Of a stretch of 64,000 nt of DNA, positions 45,891-56,660 are shown in pieces. The position numbers were made by a program, and so were the translations under genes. Location: contig NC_073693.1 in NCBI RefSeq assembly GCF_029784155.1, positions 160,872,031 to 160,936,030 of the forward strand. Reading direction: 5' to 3'. Source of the stretch: Uranotaenia lowii. Its lineage: Eukaryota; Arthropoda; Insecta; Diptera; Culicidae. Position 1 is the first letter of the stretch; each line of letters starts with the position of its first letter. The notes beneath the pieces are model-generated. The model had not been told where the DNA came from, searched no databases, and was given only the letters and a program-made list of their open reading frames with translations.

Positions 45891-46445
45891 GGTTAGGATG
45901 GTCACCCGGTGATGGGCTCATCACCACGCACTCTACAACACCTTATCGATGGAAAAAAATCGTTGCCTTTTGAGCGATGATCGAGAGTAAAATAGGTCCG
46001 ATACCGACGAAGGCCAGAAGCAAACTCCCTATGGAAAATATTGCACGACTACATTTAAAGCAATACTTCGCTAGGCACCAGCAAATAGTCGTTAAATGCG
46101 ATAAAATACGCTCTTATTCATTTTTTAAAAGGTGCTTCTTATCATAATTTGTGAAAATGCACACATTTGCATAAAAGTTTCATGAATTATTTCCCAAGCA
46201 ATCAAAAGTTACAGATTTACTAAAACGAAGGCTTTGAAAGTTACATATTGGCAGAAAAAGAGAAACAACTATTCCTTTGAGTGAATTTTATGAACTCATT
46301 TATGAACTTGCAAGTTGCAAAAGTGATTTATATGTACGTTGTACGAGACTTGAGTCACAAGCAGAATACAAAAGTGCACAAAAGTACTCAAAACGGGATT
46401 CAAAAGTTACAATAAGTTCATTGAGGTGCTATCACCACTTCGAGT
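45891..46445. other. Non-coding spacer
   Basis: No feature recognised. Confidence 0.5.
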
Positions 46446-46530
46446 TTTAGTGGTGGCCTTGTGGTAGCGTGTTTGATTGTCACCGTGCAGGTCAGGGTTC
46501 GATCTTGAAGCCGGACGAGTTTTTTTTTAA
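46446..46530 (+). repeat. tRNA-derived SINE head
   Basis: GTGGCCTTGTGGTAGCGTG resembles a pol III box A and GGGTTCGATCTTG a box B, about 45 bases apart, and a run of nine T follows at 46521, which would terminate pol III. The usual acceptor stem of a tRNA does not form, so it is not a functional tRNA gene. It is most likely a short SINE or solo SINE head. Confidence 0.55.
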
Positions 46531-46688
46531 TAAAAATTTGATTACTTAAGTTACCAACTGATGCGATATTTATATGTATGATGGTGGAAAAATGCAATCG
46601 AGCAGCAAATTGACGAATCTCGGCAAAGCGAAATTTGATGAGTTTGGAGCGCGGCGCGTGGCATCATGGCGGCACTATATACTGAACA

Positions 46689-48545
46689 TCTAAATAAAAA
46701 TGAATGTTTGTCTGTCTGTTCCCCATAGACTCGGAAACTACTTAACCGATCATTGTGAAATTTGGTATCTGAGAGTTTATGAGGCCGGAGATGGTATCTA
46801 TAATAGTTACAAACCACTCCGACTTAAGGGAGAAGGGACTCAAATACAGAATTTTCAGAATGGTGACACAATCCATACAACTACAAGGAATTTTCTTCAA
46901 ATTTTCTACAAAACCAAATTATAAGATGATTCATTGTTTTGGTTGCTTAGTTTTGATATATTCAGTTGATTAATGGTATTGATTTTTTTTTTTAGCTGAA
47001 AAGACGGGATATATAAAATCTATACAAAAAGTGTCAGAACTCAAAAATTTATCAAGCAAGTCTCGAGCAACAGATTCTGAATACAAAATAACCCAGCTTT
47101 TCGATTTTTTTGAATATTGATAGCATGCAATTTTGTGACAAACGAACACAAACACACAGAAGGGAGGAGCCTAATGTAGCATGGGAGGATTTTTGATAAG
47201 GAAAAATATTTTTCTCAGAACACTCCCTCTTTAGAATGGATGATTTTAAAACTAATATTTAGATACAAGAAATGTTTCTAAGGTGATTTTGTTCCGCTCA
47301 CGGGATAGAAAGGGGAAGGTTGGAGCCCATGATTTTTTTCGCATAACTCGAGAGCTTTTCGAATAAATGAAACCAAAATTTACAAGGGAGAGTTTTTGGT
47401 TACGAGAAATGCTTCTATCATAAACAAACAACCCACAACGATGCAAAGATATATGGTTGCTAAACTCACCCACGCACATACCCCCAACACCGACAACTTC
47501 TAGGGGAGGAGCGGGCTATATGCGCCTATTAAGCAGAACACTGATTTAATCAAATATCACGTTGAATATGTGTACAAAAACTATATACACGTGTGCAAGC
47601 ATCTGTTTTCTATACAATGGAGTAATTTTTAAGTTAAAATTTTCTTCTGTTTCCAAGAAAACGATTTTATTGTAAGTGTTGTCTAAAATGCCGAACCTTA
47701 AACCGTGCGGGCTAAATGCGCCTATTTATGTTTTGAACAAAATTTCTGTTTTTTGGGCAATATTTCCGTATGATTTCATTGAAACTGCTAGAAAGTAATA
47801 ATTTCCGTACGACAAAGCTGAAGTTTCATAAAAATCTAGGTATATTATAATTTTGTGGAATAAAACAAAAGTTAGGGTTGCCATACTATGGAGGCAGTTG
47901 CTCCATGAGAAAAACTTCATCAAATCTGTCTTTAGATCTTCAATTCATTCTTAAGATGTCATTCAGAGCTTAGATTTGAAGGTTCAGTGATAAAAATCAT
48001 TTATTTATTCTATTTAACCTGTTATTTTAGGATGGAGGCATTTTACAAACATGATGGGGGCATACAAAAACACTCTATTATTCCACTAAATAATCATTAT
48101 TAAACGTCCACAAAAGCTGAAATATGTTTAATTTCTTAAGTTCATTTGAGTAAGAAACAAAAACCATTCTAGTTTTTGTTTTAAACTTCTTTACGTATAA
48201 TTTTTAAAAGTCGAAATATTACATCAAAATGTATTAAAACCTTGTATGATTTTATAATTTTTTTTTAGTTTATAAATTCATAAAATTCATTCTTGCCTTA
48301 TGTTCTAAGCGTATCACCCTTAAAATGCATTGGTCAGATAAGCTGTCTAGCCAGCCATTTCGCCAAACAGCCGTAGGGTCATTTAACCCGATAGGCCCAT
48401 TTAGGAAACCTTTCCCCTACAGGTTACAACCGCTTGCTTGGGTTCAAAACGCGTGCAAAACTAGTAGACTTATGAATGGATAAGCGAACACAATGACAGC
48501 AGTAAGTGGAAAACTTGTGTAGAGCTAGGTTGCTTCGTTATAAGA
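46689..48545 (+). repeat. Dispersed repeat with Helitron-like start, interrupted
   Basis: It opens with A followed by TCTAAATAAAAATGAATGTT and a TGTCTGTCTGTTCCC phrase, a form often seen at Helitron 5' ends. Later parts (47160-47500 and 48420-48545) include GGGAGGATTTTTGATAAG, matching 60840-60900, and TATATGGTTGCTAAACTCAC, matching the minus strand of 30360-30560. A CTAG followed by T occurs at 48461-48465, but the similarity to 30360-30560 runs past it, so the end is uncertain. The TA element at 47503-48417 interrupts it. Confidence 0.45.
47503..48417. mobile_element. TA-flanked 'word-iterated' element (ATGCGCC family)
   Basis: TA flanks both sides (47501-47502 and 48418-48419). The left end is GGGGAGGAGCGGGCTATATG and the complement of the right end is GGGGAAAGGTTTCCTAAATG. 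The repeat at 30360-30560 reads on continuously (ACAACTTTTACGGGGTGCAA), giving the empty site. GCGGGCTAAATGCGCC recurs near 47708, and GGAGGCAT or GGGGCAT phrases near 48033 and 48056. No coding region. Confidence 0.7.
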
Positions 48546-49059
48546 TTGTTTCAGCCAAAAAGACCGAATTTAGTTATTGCAAAAATTTATCTAAGACTTC
48601 AAATGCAATAAACTACTTGAAAACTTGATAATCCTTAATGTGTTGATAGAACAGTTCTACAGATGATTTTTTTACAAATTTTCATATTCAAATCAATTTT
48701 TACAAATTATCAAAACACTTTGATGAAGGAGTCCCTTGTTAATATCCAAAATATAGAAATTATTTGAACTTTGAAGATATCTATTGTGGTAATTTAAAGG
48801 AAAAATAATCAAATTTCTTTAATTAGTAAGTATTTTACCGACAAAAATAGCCATTGATTATCTTAAAAAAATTTGGCTAGTTTGCCAGGCCTTTGGTTGA
48901 TTTCTCTAGAGTGTCTCTAATTTGGATGATAAAAATATAGACAATTGTCAACGTGCTATAAAATTATTCTTGGATTGTTCAAAATTCCAATTTTTGTATT
49001 TAGGTAGTTGGATTTGGTCGGTTTTTGTAAGAATATTTGTCGGATTTTTCGATGAAGCG
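48546..49059. other. Non-coding spacer
   Basis: No recognised feature. Confidence 0.5.
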
Positions 49060-49530
49060 ACACGAAAATCAATGGAAGATGCGATGCGGAGATTCTGTAC
49101 CATTCAGAAAAAATAGAGGTGATCCTCGACGAAGAAGATCTTCGAACGAAATCAGAGCAAAAAGAATCCGACGGTCAGCGGGAAAAAACGAGTGAGAGCC
49201 AAAATCGCCAAGCGTGAAGCAGAGATAGACGAGGCAGCGTCCCAGATCAAGGAGGTCTACTGTGCAGCGAAATTTTCCCTGGTAGCCTTCAACAGAAGAG
49301 AACAATCTCAATCGAAGAGTCAGTTTTGTCCACAAACTCGGTTATGTTGCGTGTTTCCGAATTTCAGCGGTAAAATTCGAGAACGGGTCACCTTCCGGGA
49401 CATGTTCCAGAGCCTCATCCACAACGACGGCCAGCTTTCCCAAATCAACTTATATGTATCCGGTTCGAAGGACCAGGTACTCCCTATAACCGAGCCGACG
49501 AGGCTGATAAAAGTACAAGACCGATGTTGA
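49060..49530 (+). pseudogene. BEL/Pao-like gag remnant
   Basis: The frame at 49192-49530 reads AKIAKREAEIDEAASQIKE (coiled coil), then FPNFSGKIRERVTFRDMFQS and LIHNDGQLSQINLY. A 'F.GK...W.(T)FRD.F.SLIH....LS...K..YL' pattern is the core of gag from BEL/Pao and related LTR retrotransposons. It breaks off right after this motif. An upstream stop near 49114 and frameshift separate the N-terminal part (about 49060-49113). No LTR, protease or reverse transcriptase was recognised nearby. Confidence 0.65.
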
Positions 49531-51499
49531 TCGTTTGAAGGTTGCGGCGAACTGATTTTATTGACTGTAAACAAATCGAGCACGATCAGAAGCGATCGGT
49601 CGTCAGAGAGTGAGTGCTCACTCTCTCTTGTATATTCGTTGGGGTGGCTCTCACTTAATGGCATTTTTTTTTATCCCGATTCTAAACAAAAATGTTGCTA
49701 TTAAAATTGAATAATTGAAGAATCGTATTTTTTTTTTATTTTTAGCATGCCTACGCCATCTTGAGCTTGGGCTTCGAATGTATCACAAGCACTCCAGATT
49801 GGTCGGTTTTATCTCAGCTTTCCCGGATATTCAGTAAACATTTCGAAACAAGCCCGGTCCGGTTTTCGTGGAAAACTGCAAAGATATTGTCTGCATTTAT
49901 TTACATTATTTATAAAATTCTACAGAAAAAAACTCAAGGTATGTTTTGATTTATGGGTCCAAAAGCTTGTTTACACAGCAAAAAAAGAAGTGTGATATTA
50001 CATCAAATACCTGCACACAACTTGAGTCGCAAAAGGTACCTAATTTTACATTGTCTTGATGTACCCGGCTGTTTGGAGACAAAGAATATGTTTCGTACTG
50101 CTGATCCATATGGGCCAAATTTCCTAAAAAATGAAAAATAATGAAATTATTTTTCAAGCTGTGGGTTTGCTTATATTTTTGATTAATTTTGGTAGTACTT
50201 ACAAGCCAAACAAATACAGCTGAGGTCCGTAATCCGTTTCTTAATTTTTGAAATGAAATCAAATTTGAACGTCAACAAAGGAAAATATTGACTACTTGAT
50301 GCGATATCACATAGAAGGTTGTGATGTTACACTTCACGACGTATTCGAGTTGTGTACATCATTTAGATGTATTATTGCAACAGAAATCCGTAATCCCCAG
50401 AAATTACATCGTCCATCGTTACATTTTTTTTTGCTGTGTAGAGTTGTTTTCATCAGAATAAACATTAACAAATTTTTTGAATGACATAATATGAACACCT
50501 TGACAGACAAATTTAAATTATGTTTTCTCATGAAACTTTTGCGAACAACGCTTGGATTTTATTCGAATTTGTCCGGATATTGGTCGGTTTTTTATTGGAA
50601 AGTTTGAACTAAAATGCCCGTTTTTTACCAGGGTTTTGAAAAAAAAACTCGGATTCCCCCGGTGCGAGTACCTACGTGAAACAAGAATTCGGAAATGTTC
50701 AATGCATCATCGATCAAAGATCAGCCGCCGACTGTCACAGTGGTCATTCTCTAGACCGGCGATCGAATCTTATAAACCGGAGATCATGAGATTGAATCTC
50801 GGTCACGGCATACATAGTACTTATTCTGTGGGATGTGGTTTTGAGCATGTACAAGATGCTAGCCATCATATCCTAGAAAGATGTACATACGTTTAGGTTA
50901 AGTAATTAGATGTCTTAAAAGAAACATCAAGTATTGCTGAGATTCGCTATAGCCTATAGGTGTATTCTTTTTATATTAAAAAGATAAGTGAATTTAAAGA
51001 CATTCTTCACTGCTGATTGTGAATTTCGATTCTAGTTGCTGTACAATTCATCACATTTGACTTACGAGCCTCTCTGACAGGCGTCGAAAGGTTGAAGATA
51101 GAGACGAAAAAAACCAGCAGTGTGAAATGGTTAAAATGCTAGGCCATTTTTCAAACACTCGACATCCTAATAATCAACGTCGCAAGAATTCAAAATCATT
51201 TTCCTCCATTTTGTTTCGCACACCTTCCGGATTGAAAATGATTGGCGAATCATCACATTTGGATTGCATGGAGAGATGCTGGCGAGAACCCAAACTTTCC
51301 AACCAAAACCACCAATGCATAAATCAAAGTCAATCAAACCAAAACGAGCGCACCTCAGTAGCCTTCGACCCTGGGGCAAGAAAAGAACGAACAGAAGAGC
51401 TGCAGCAGCCATCATCTCAGCAGACCGTGAGTGGCTTACCGATAAACGTGACCGAGACGACAGGTGTCAAAAGTGTGAAAATAAAAGAGACAGATTCAT
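49531..51499. other. Region upstream of the MLH3-like gene
   Basis: No clear gene. A TTTTATTTTTAG acceptor-like site at 49734-49746 precedes a short open stretch (AILSLGFECITSTPDWSV), but no family is recognised. The open frames at 51127-51540, rich in Gln, Ser and Asn, overlap each other in different frames and could include 5' untranslated or upstream coding exons of the MLH3-like gene; this cannot be decided from sequence alone. Confidence 0.4.
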
Positions 51500-51532
51500 A
51501 TGGAAACACTCGGCGAAATCGTTATTGCCCTG
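51500..51532 (+). CDS. MLH3-like exon a (tentative)
   Basis: The short frame METLGEIVIAL ends exactly at a GTGAGT donor (51533). Joined in frame to exon b it gives TLGEIVIAL-IKNSLDA, which lines up without gaps with the MLH3 pattern SLGxxVxxLxxNSxDA around ATPase motif I. An in-frame stop lies at 51482, and a GAGACAG acceptor-like site at 51487-51493 could open the exon at 51494. The usual ~25 N-terminal residues of MutL proteins are not present and could come from an upstream exon. In this splice the residue four before the motif-I asparagine, normally the general-base glutamate, is alanine. Confidence 0.45.
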
Positions 51533-51718
51533 GTGAGTAGTGCTTTTATGAGCTAGCAAAATGTTACGTTACATTTAGAAAAGAACATTTCCAATTTCAT
51601 ATTTCTCTCACTGACGGCAATTTAATTCTGTTTGGTTCGCCGATGGAGTGACCGCTTCCCCTGTTTTTATTCGGTTGAACAAATTCCCGGAAAATGGCCC
51701 CATCTAACCGACGAAAAG

Positions 51719-51846
51719 ATCAAAAACTCCCTGGATGCCAACAGTACGTCCATCGCGATTCGCATCTGCCTGGAGTTGTTTTGGATTCAAGTGCTGGACA
51801 ATGGCGACGGCATCAGTCCGGATGAGTTGCAAAGTCTCGGTGATTG
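51719..51846 (+). CDS. MLH3-like exon b: GHKL ATPase motifs I end and II
   Basis: It encodes IKNSLDANSTSIAIRICLEL, then FWIQVLDNGDGISPDELQSL and GD. NSLDA is the end of motif I (Mg-binding asparagine) and DNGDG is motif II (ATP-binding aspartate) of the GHKL ATPase fold of MutL homologues. The LGD ending followed by a split codon at a perfect GTGAGT donor (51847) matches the family, where an aromatic-T-S-K segment follows. The acceptor at 51718 has a weak pyrimidine tract; the frame stays open upstream to 51632, and there it reads DEKIKNSLDA, which would restore a glutamate at the catalytic position. Product: probable MutL-gamma-type mismatch-repair or meiotic subunit that pairs with MLH1. 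Confidence 0.7.
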
Positions 51847-52195
51847 GTGAGTGATTTATCATCCAGTTTCATATTATTTCGGGTGAATTTCGTTTTCGTC
51901 GTACCTCTTTTTTCCGACTCGAACATTAATATTCAGTGGAGACTAAGTGCCCCGCAAACTTAGAACTTTCGATTTCATTGCTAAGCTAAAAAACATGGAT
52001 TTAATATTACATCCGGGGAAAAAATCGATACGATTACGGTCCGACGTGCTTAGGACTTTTTGAATATTTATGCTTCAACGTTTTCAATTTACTAAGTGGT
52101 CATCAGCTGCTCAGGACTTATTGTATTAGATCAATTGAAAGAGTTTAATTCGTGGGAAAGCAGGGAATGGGGGTTTCGATTATGTTTTTTGGGTA

Positions 52196-54496
52196 GACTA
52201 CTCGGACTTGCTCTCATCCGATTTGGGAGAATTTGATACCATTTTCAATGAACTTTAAAAGGTTGTTCACCTCATTGAGTAAATTTGGACTTTTAGGTTT
52301 GTATGGGAAAATTTAAAATTTTGTACTGAAAAGCGAACATGGTTTTTCTTTTTACTCTGGTACCAAGCCATTCAACCCTTTATGTACCAATTTATAAATT
52401 TCTAAAAGGAAATTTTCCGCTTAACAACATTGCCGAAGACCGTAACTTATTATCTCTCCAGACAACGAAGTTATAACCAATTTAAGGAAGGTATATCTTT
52501 TGGCATTGAAGGCAATTCAAATAAACCCGCAACACTGCTGGGTACAAACGAGAGATTGCTTGACTGATTTGCTCGTAGATGTTTTCTTTCAAATTTTAAT
52601 CATACTAAATTCTTCGGAGCGATTGTTGTTTACATTAGGAGCCATCTTTTGATGGTTTCTATAAATAAAAATAACTATGCTTGAAGTGATGGCATTCAAC
52701 TGATTGCAAGCGCATCAACATTTCACATAGAGCTGGAACAGCAAAACTACGAACCCCACACTCAGTATTAAAATCACCTATATTAGAATCGTTGTCCCTT
52801 GGCCTGTTCTTGACCGATATTCATAAACAGGATATCAAAATGAAGATAAAAGATTCGTTTAGCATTTTGTTAAACAAAATTTGAGAACCAAATCATTAGG
52901 TCTTAAGAAAAGTTGCTTCAACTGAATGCCTTTTGCTGATACATATTCCCCCGGGTAACCATAAAAACATAAATATGCAATAATTCAAAAATCAGATATT
53001 TAATGTATTCAAAATGAAAAGCGAATACCTATAATGTATCTTTTTATTATTAGAAACTCAAATGTTTTTTTCGATCTAAACTCTGGCATTTGTTTTCGGG
53101 CAGCTTGTTGGGCGATAATGTATTTATGGCGTTTTTTGAACGAAAAAACTTCATCTGCTGCTTCAGACACCATTTTAAACACATCTTTCGACACCTTGGC
53201 CGTGGCAAGGCCAATTAGGGACTTCCATCGGCTGGAGTTTTAAAGCTTCAATTTCTTCAAATTTCAAATCACATGACAGTGTCGGTTCATATACACGATA
53301 CTTCCAACTAATAAAATCGATCAAATTTGTTGCGTTTATGTTATGTTCGGTGATTTTCGCGTTCAGACTGGTTTATCGTCAAATGACTTGTTTTTCTTTT
53401 AAATTTGCTTATATGTTTGGAACAAAATAAATAATAATTATAGGTGCAATTCTGTTTAAACAAATTTTGGAATCAAGATTAATTTGAAAAAAGTTCACTA
53501 AATTTCATAAGTCTTTTTGTTCGAAAAACGCTATGAATACATTATCGCCCAACAAGCTGGCCGAAAACAAATGCCAGAGTTTAAATCGAAAAAAAGATTT
53601 GAGTTTCTAATAACAAAAGGTACATTATAGGTATTCGCTTTTAATTTAAATACATTAAATATCTGATTTTTGAATTATTGCATATTTATGTTTTTATGGT
53701 TACCCGGGGGAATATGTTTCAGCAAAAGGCGTTCAGTTGAAGCAAATTTTCTTAAGACCTCATGATTTGGTTCTCAAATTTTGTTTAACAAAATGCTAAA
53801 CGAATCTTTTATCTTCATTTTGATATCCTGTTTATGAATATCGGTCAAGAACAGGCCGAGCGACAACGATTCTAATATAGGTGATTTTAATACTGAGTGT
53901 GAGGTTCATTGTTTTGCTGTTCCAGCTCTATGTGAAATGTTGATGCGCTTGCAATCAATTGAATGCCAGCCCTTCAAGCATAGTTATTTTTATTCATAGA
54001 AACCATCAAAAGATGGCTCCTAATGTAAACAACAATCGCTCCGAAGAAACTAGTATGATAAAATTTGAAAGAAAACATCTACGAGCAAATCAGTCAAGCA
54101 ATCTCTCGTTTGTACCCAGCAGTGTTGCGGGTTTATTTGAATTGCCTTCAATGCCAAAAGACATACCTTCATTAAATTGGTTATAACTTCGTTGTCTGGA
54201 GAGATAATAAGTTACGGTCTTCGGCAATGTTGTTAAGCGGAAAATTTCCTTTTAGAAATTTATAAATTGGCACATAAAAGGTTGAATGGCTTGGTACCAG
54301 AGTAAAAAGAAAAACCATGTTCGTTTTTCAGTACAAAATTTTAAATTTTCCCATACAAACCTAAAAATCCAAATTTACTCATGTAAACGTTACTTAAAAA
54401 TTCGGCAAAAAATCATGGATGAGTTTTAGCACAAAACGAAACTTTTAAGACCCCAGGGTTTGAGAAATTCGAAAATGACCCCAAATCGACTCAGTC
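52196..54496. mobile_element. 2.3-kb foldback of the GACTGAGTC TA family
   Basis: Two inverted arms of about 860 bases or more (about 52285-53150 and 53517-54380) are separated by about 370 bases. The right end, GACTGAGTCGATTTGGGGTC on the complement followed by TA at 54497, belongs to the family at 16788 and 41249. The outermost ~90 bases of the left arm are diverged, so the left edge (TA at 52194) is tentative. Both arms carry an open segment: on the minus strand at about 53009-53226 it reads NSSRWKSLIGLATAKVSKDV, FKMVSEAADEVFSFKKRHKY and IIAQQAARKQMPEFRSKK; the right arm repeats IIAQQAGRKQMPEFKSKK. I do not recognise the protein. Confidence 0.65.
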
Positions 54497-54498
54497 TA

Positions 54499-54720
54499 CT
54501 ATGGGGCCAACAGCGCTTTTGTCGGAATCTTAAAAACTTTTAATCGTTTTTCTGCGCATTTCGACTTTGACGTTTCGAGAAATGTGTTCCGAAGGAAAAT
54601 ATTAGACGTGTCCAGAACTGTGTCGAGTGGATTTTAATTTTGATAAGTTATTTAGGATTAAGTTATCATTTGGATCAACATATGATCCGTTGATTTTTTA
54701 AATAAACAAATAAACCAAAA
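54499..54720 (+). pseudogene. Jockey/CR1-like LINE 3' end fragment
   Basis: It encodes YGANSAFVGILKTFNRFSAH and DFDVSRNVFRRKILDV, then a 3' untranslated part with AACATATGATCCGTTGATTT and a TAAATAAACAAATAAA tail. It matches 37284-37494, the end of the LINE at 35876. It starts abruptly at the end of the foldback element, so the foldback may have inserted into or recombined with this LINE. Confidence 0.75.
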
Positions 54721-55169
54721 AAACAGATAGAAAAATCCGATTTAATAAACTTGATTGTAGCCTTTCTTACAGCCTGTAAATTATATTTGGGTACACATGA
54801 CACAAAATAATAAACAAATGATAGATTATGGATTATAATTTTCATATGAATAACATAATTTAAAACTTATTAAATTTTTGAATGACTGAATTCTGGAATA
54901 TGTTGTATGTTCCCGGTTCTATGACATTATGATCTTACATCTATAAAATAGAAGAGGTCTAAAAATAAAGAATACAATTTAAAAAAAGATGCCTAACCAT
55001 GTGTTTCAAATAATTCAACCTGTCAAGAAAAGGAAGCGATATTGAAAAAAAGTAAAATTACAACTGCTAGAGTAAAATACGATGCTTCAACGTAGGTTAC
55101 AATAATTGATCGAATTAACTATAGATATAAAACATTTTGAAAACTTTGAAATGTCAATCATTTCAATGT

Positions 55170-55740
55170 TATCATTTTGCCATTTTTGTCAATTTTGTTA
55201 ATTTTCTCCATTTTGTCAATTTTGTTAATTTAGAAAATTATACCTACTTATTGTGTCAAATGACTCAATTTGGTCAATTTTCCTATTTTGTCAATTTAGT
55301 TATTTTTAAATTTTGACATATAATAAAAAGTTTCATTCAATTTATATATTGTATCATCAATTTTGAAAATATTTTATCAATTTTGTGAATTTAGTCAATT
55401 TTGTCAATTTTCCCAATTTTGTCAATTTACACAGTTTTTTTTCTGTTCCATCTATTTTGACAATATGTTTTGTCAATTTTGTCAAACTTTTCAATTTTGT
55501 CAATGTTGTCAATTTTGTCAATTTTGACCACTTAGTCAATTTTGTCAGTTTTGTATTTTTTTTCAATTTTGTCAATTTTGACAGTTTTGTCAAATTTGTC
55601 AAATTCTTCAATTTTGTCAACTTTGTAAATTTTGACAATTTTGTCAATTTTTTAATTTTGACAGTTTTTTCTGTTTCATCAATTTTGACAATATGTACTG
55701 ACAATTTTGGCAATTTTCCTAATAACAATTTATATTCGAC
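55170..55740. repeat. TTTTGTCAA simple-repeat field
   Basis: Degenerate copies of a 9-12-base word, TTTTGTCAATTTTGTCAA, fill about 550 bases. On the complement it reads as endless Lys-Leu-Thr codons, which creates long open frames on both strands. These frames are not genes. Confidence 0.85.
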
Positions 55741-55829
55741 AATTTTTGAAATATGTATTTTTGAAATTTGTCTTCAACAACTTGTCAGGAAACATGCTAC
55801 TACTAGATGAATTGATCCCAGTATGACAT

Positions 55830-55990
55830 TACAAAAAACCCGAAGGAGGGGATAAATAAAGTTTGAAATATTTTATGTAAGTTTTGAAAAAAAAATCAAA
55901 AATCCGAAAGATTACAAGATTAAATATCAAATTTTGGAAGATGGGAGTTCTTTCACCTTTTGTACTCTTGATTTTATTGATTTATTTGAT
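55830..55990. mobile_element. Fragment of the poly-G short element family
   Basis: ACCCGAAGGAGGGGATAAAT, GAAAGATTACAAGATTAAAT and TTTGGAAGATGGGAG match, in opposite orientation, the interior of 5269-5680 (CTTCCATCTTCCAAAATTTG, AATCTTTCGGATAG and CCCCCTTCGGGATT). Only about 150 bases remain. Confidence 0.55.
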
Positions 55991-56394
55991 GAAAAATTAC
56001 TTGATTTATAGATTTTGTGCAATGGTGTAATATGCAATTTTGTTGCACACAAACTTTCGTGACATTCATTCCAATTTTTTTGTTTTTTTGCATTATGTTT
56101 TTCATTATACCCCCCTCTCCCCTCGCGCTGTTCCCACAGCATTGGATTAGATGTTCTGAAATTTCAAACGCGTTTTTCTCGTTCCGAGCTAACTGCTAGT
56201 TTCGCCCTTATGAAATGTTACGCTACATTTGTTTACATTTGGCGCGTTCTCCCTTTTTCAAATTTACTACAAAATTATTTGACAGATTCCCACTTGCGTC
56301 GTAACCCTTCTAAAATTTTAGCACAAAACGATCGCGGTTTGGGCACAGGATAAAAGTTTGAGTCAATGCTACTAAATGGAGAAATTGTGTGCGT

Positions 56395-56660
56395 ATGTTT
56401 CGGACGATGTACACCAACTCAATTTCTCTCATGCTGAATGGCGGCATGACCACGAACGAAATAAGCTCGAGCGGTATGAGAGAAATTGAGATGGTGTGCT
56501 CCGCTCGCGTCCATTATGTGGTTTATCCTTCTCAGAGCAACATTTGCTTGCCAATGTAGCGTTGGGCGAAGTATCGAAGCCCGCCATCGCTGCAGAAGAA
56601 TGTGATGTGGGGTTCAAGACCCACCGATTGGAGAAATTCGGGGATCCCTTAAGAAAAAAA
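56395..56660. repeat. Small hairpin and tRNA-like promoter motif
   Basis: ACTCAATTTCTCTCATGCTG near 56416 is inverted at AGCGGTATGAGAGAAATTGA near 56470, giving a ~24-bp imperfect stem. Downstream, GTAGCGTTGGGCGA and GTGGGGTTCAAGACCCAC near 56557 and 56606 resemble pol III boxes A and B, followed by an A-rich tail at 56653. This could be a SINE remnant; open frames here are not supported as genes. Confidence 0.35.

Noticed and set aside
46446..46530. Functional tRNA gene
   Set aside because: Acceptor stem and a proper anticodon arm do not form; only the internal promoter-like boxes are present.
51127..51540. 137-codon frame as the first exon of the MLH3-like gene
   Set aside because: Its sequence is unlike any MutL N-terminus and is in a different frame from the METLGEIVIAL segment; kept only as possible untranslated or upstream sequence.
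55357..55810. Long overlapping open frames on both strands, one rich in Lys-Leu-Thr
   Set aside because: They are a consequence of the TTTTGTCAA simple repeat, which has no stop codon in several frames.
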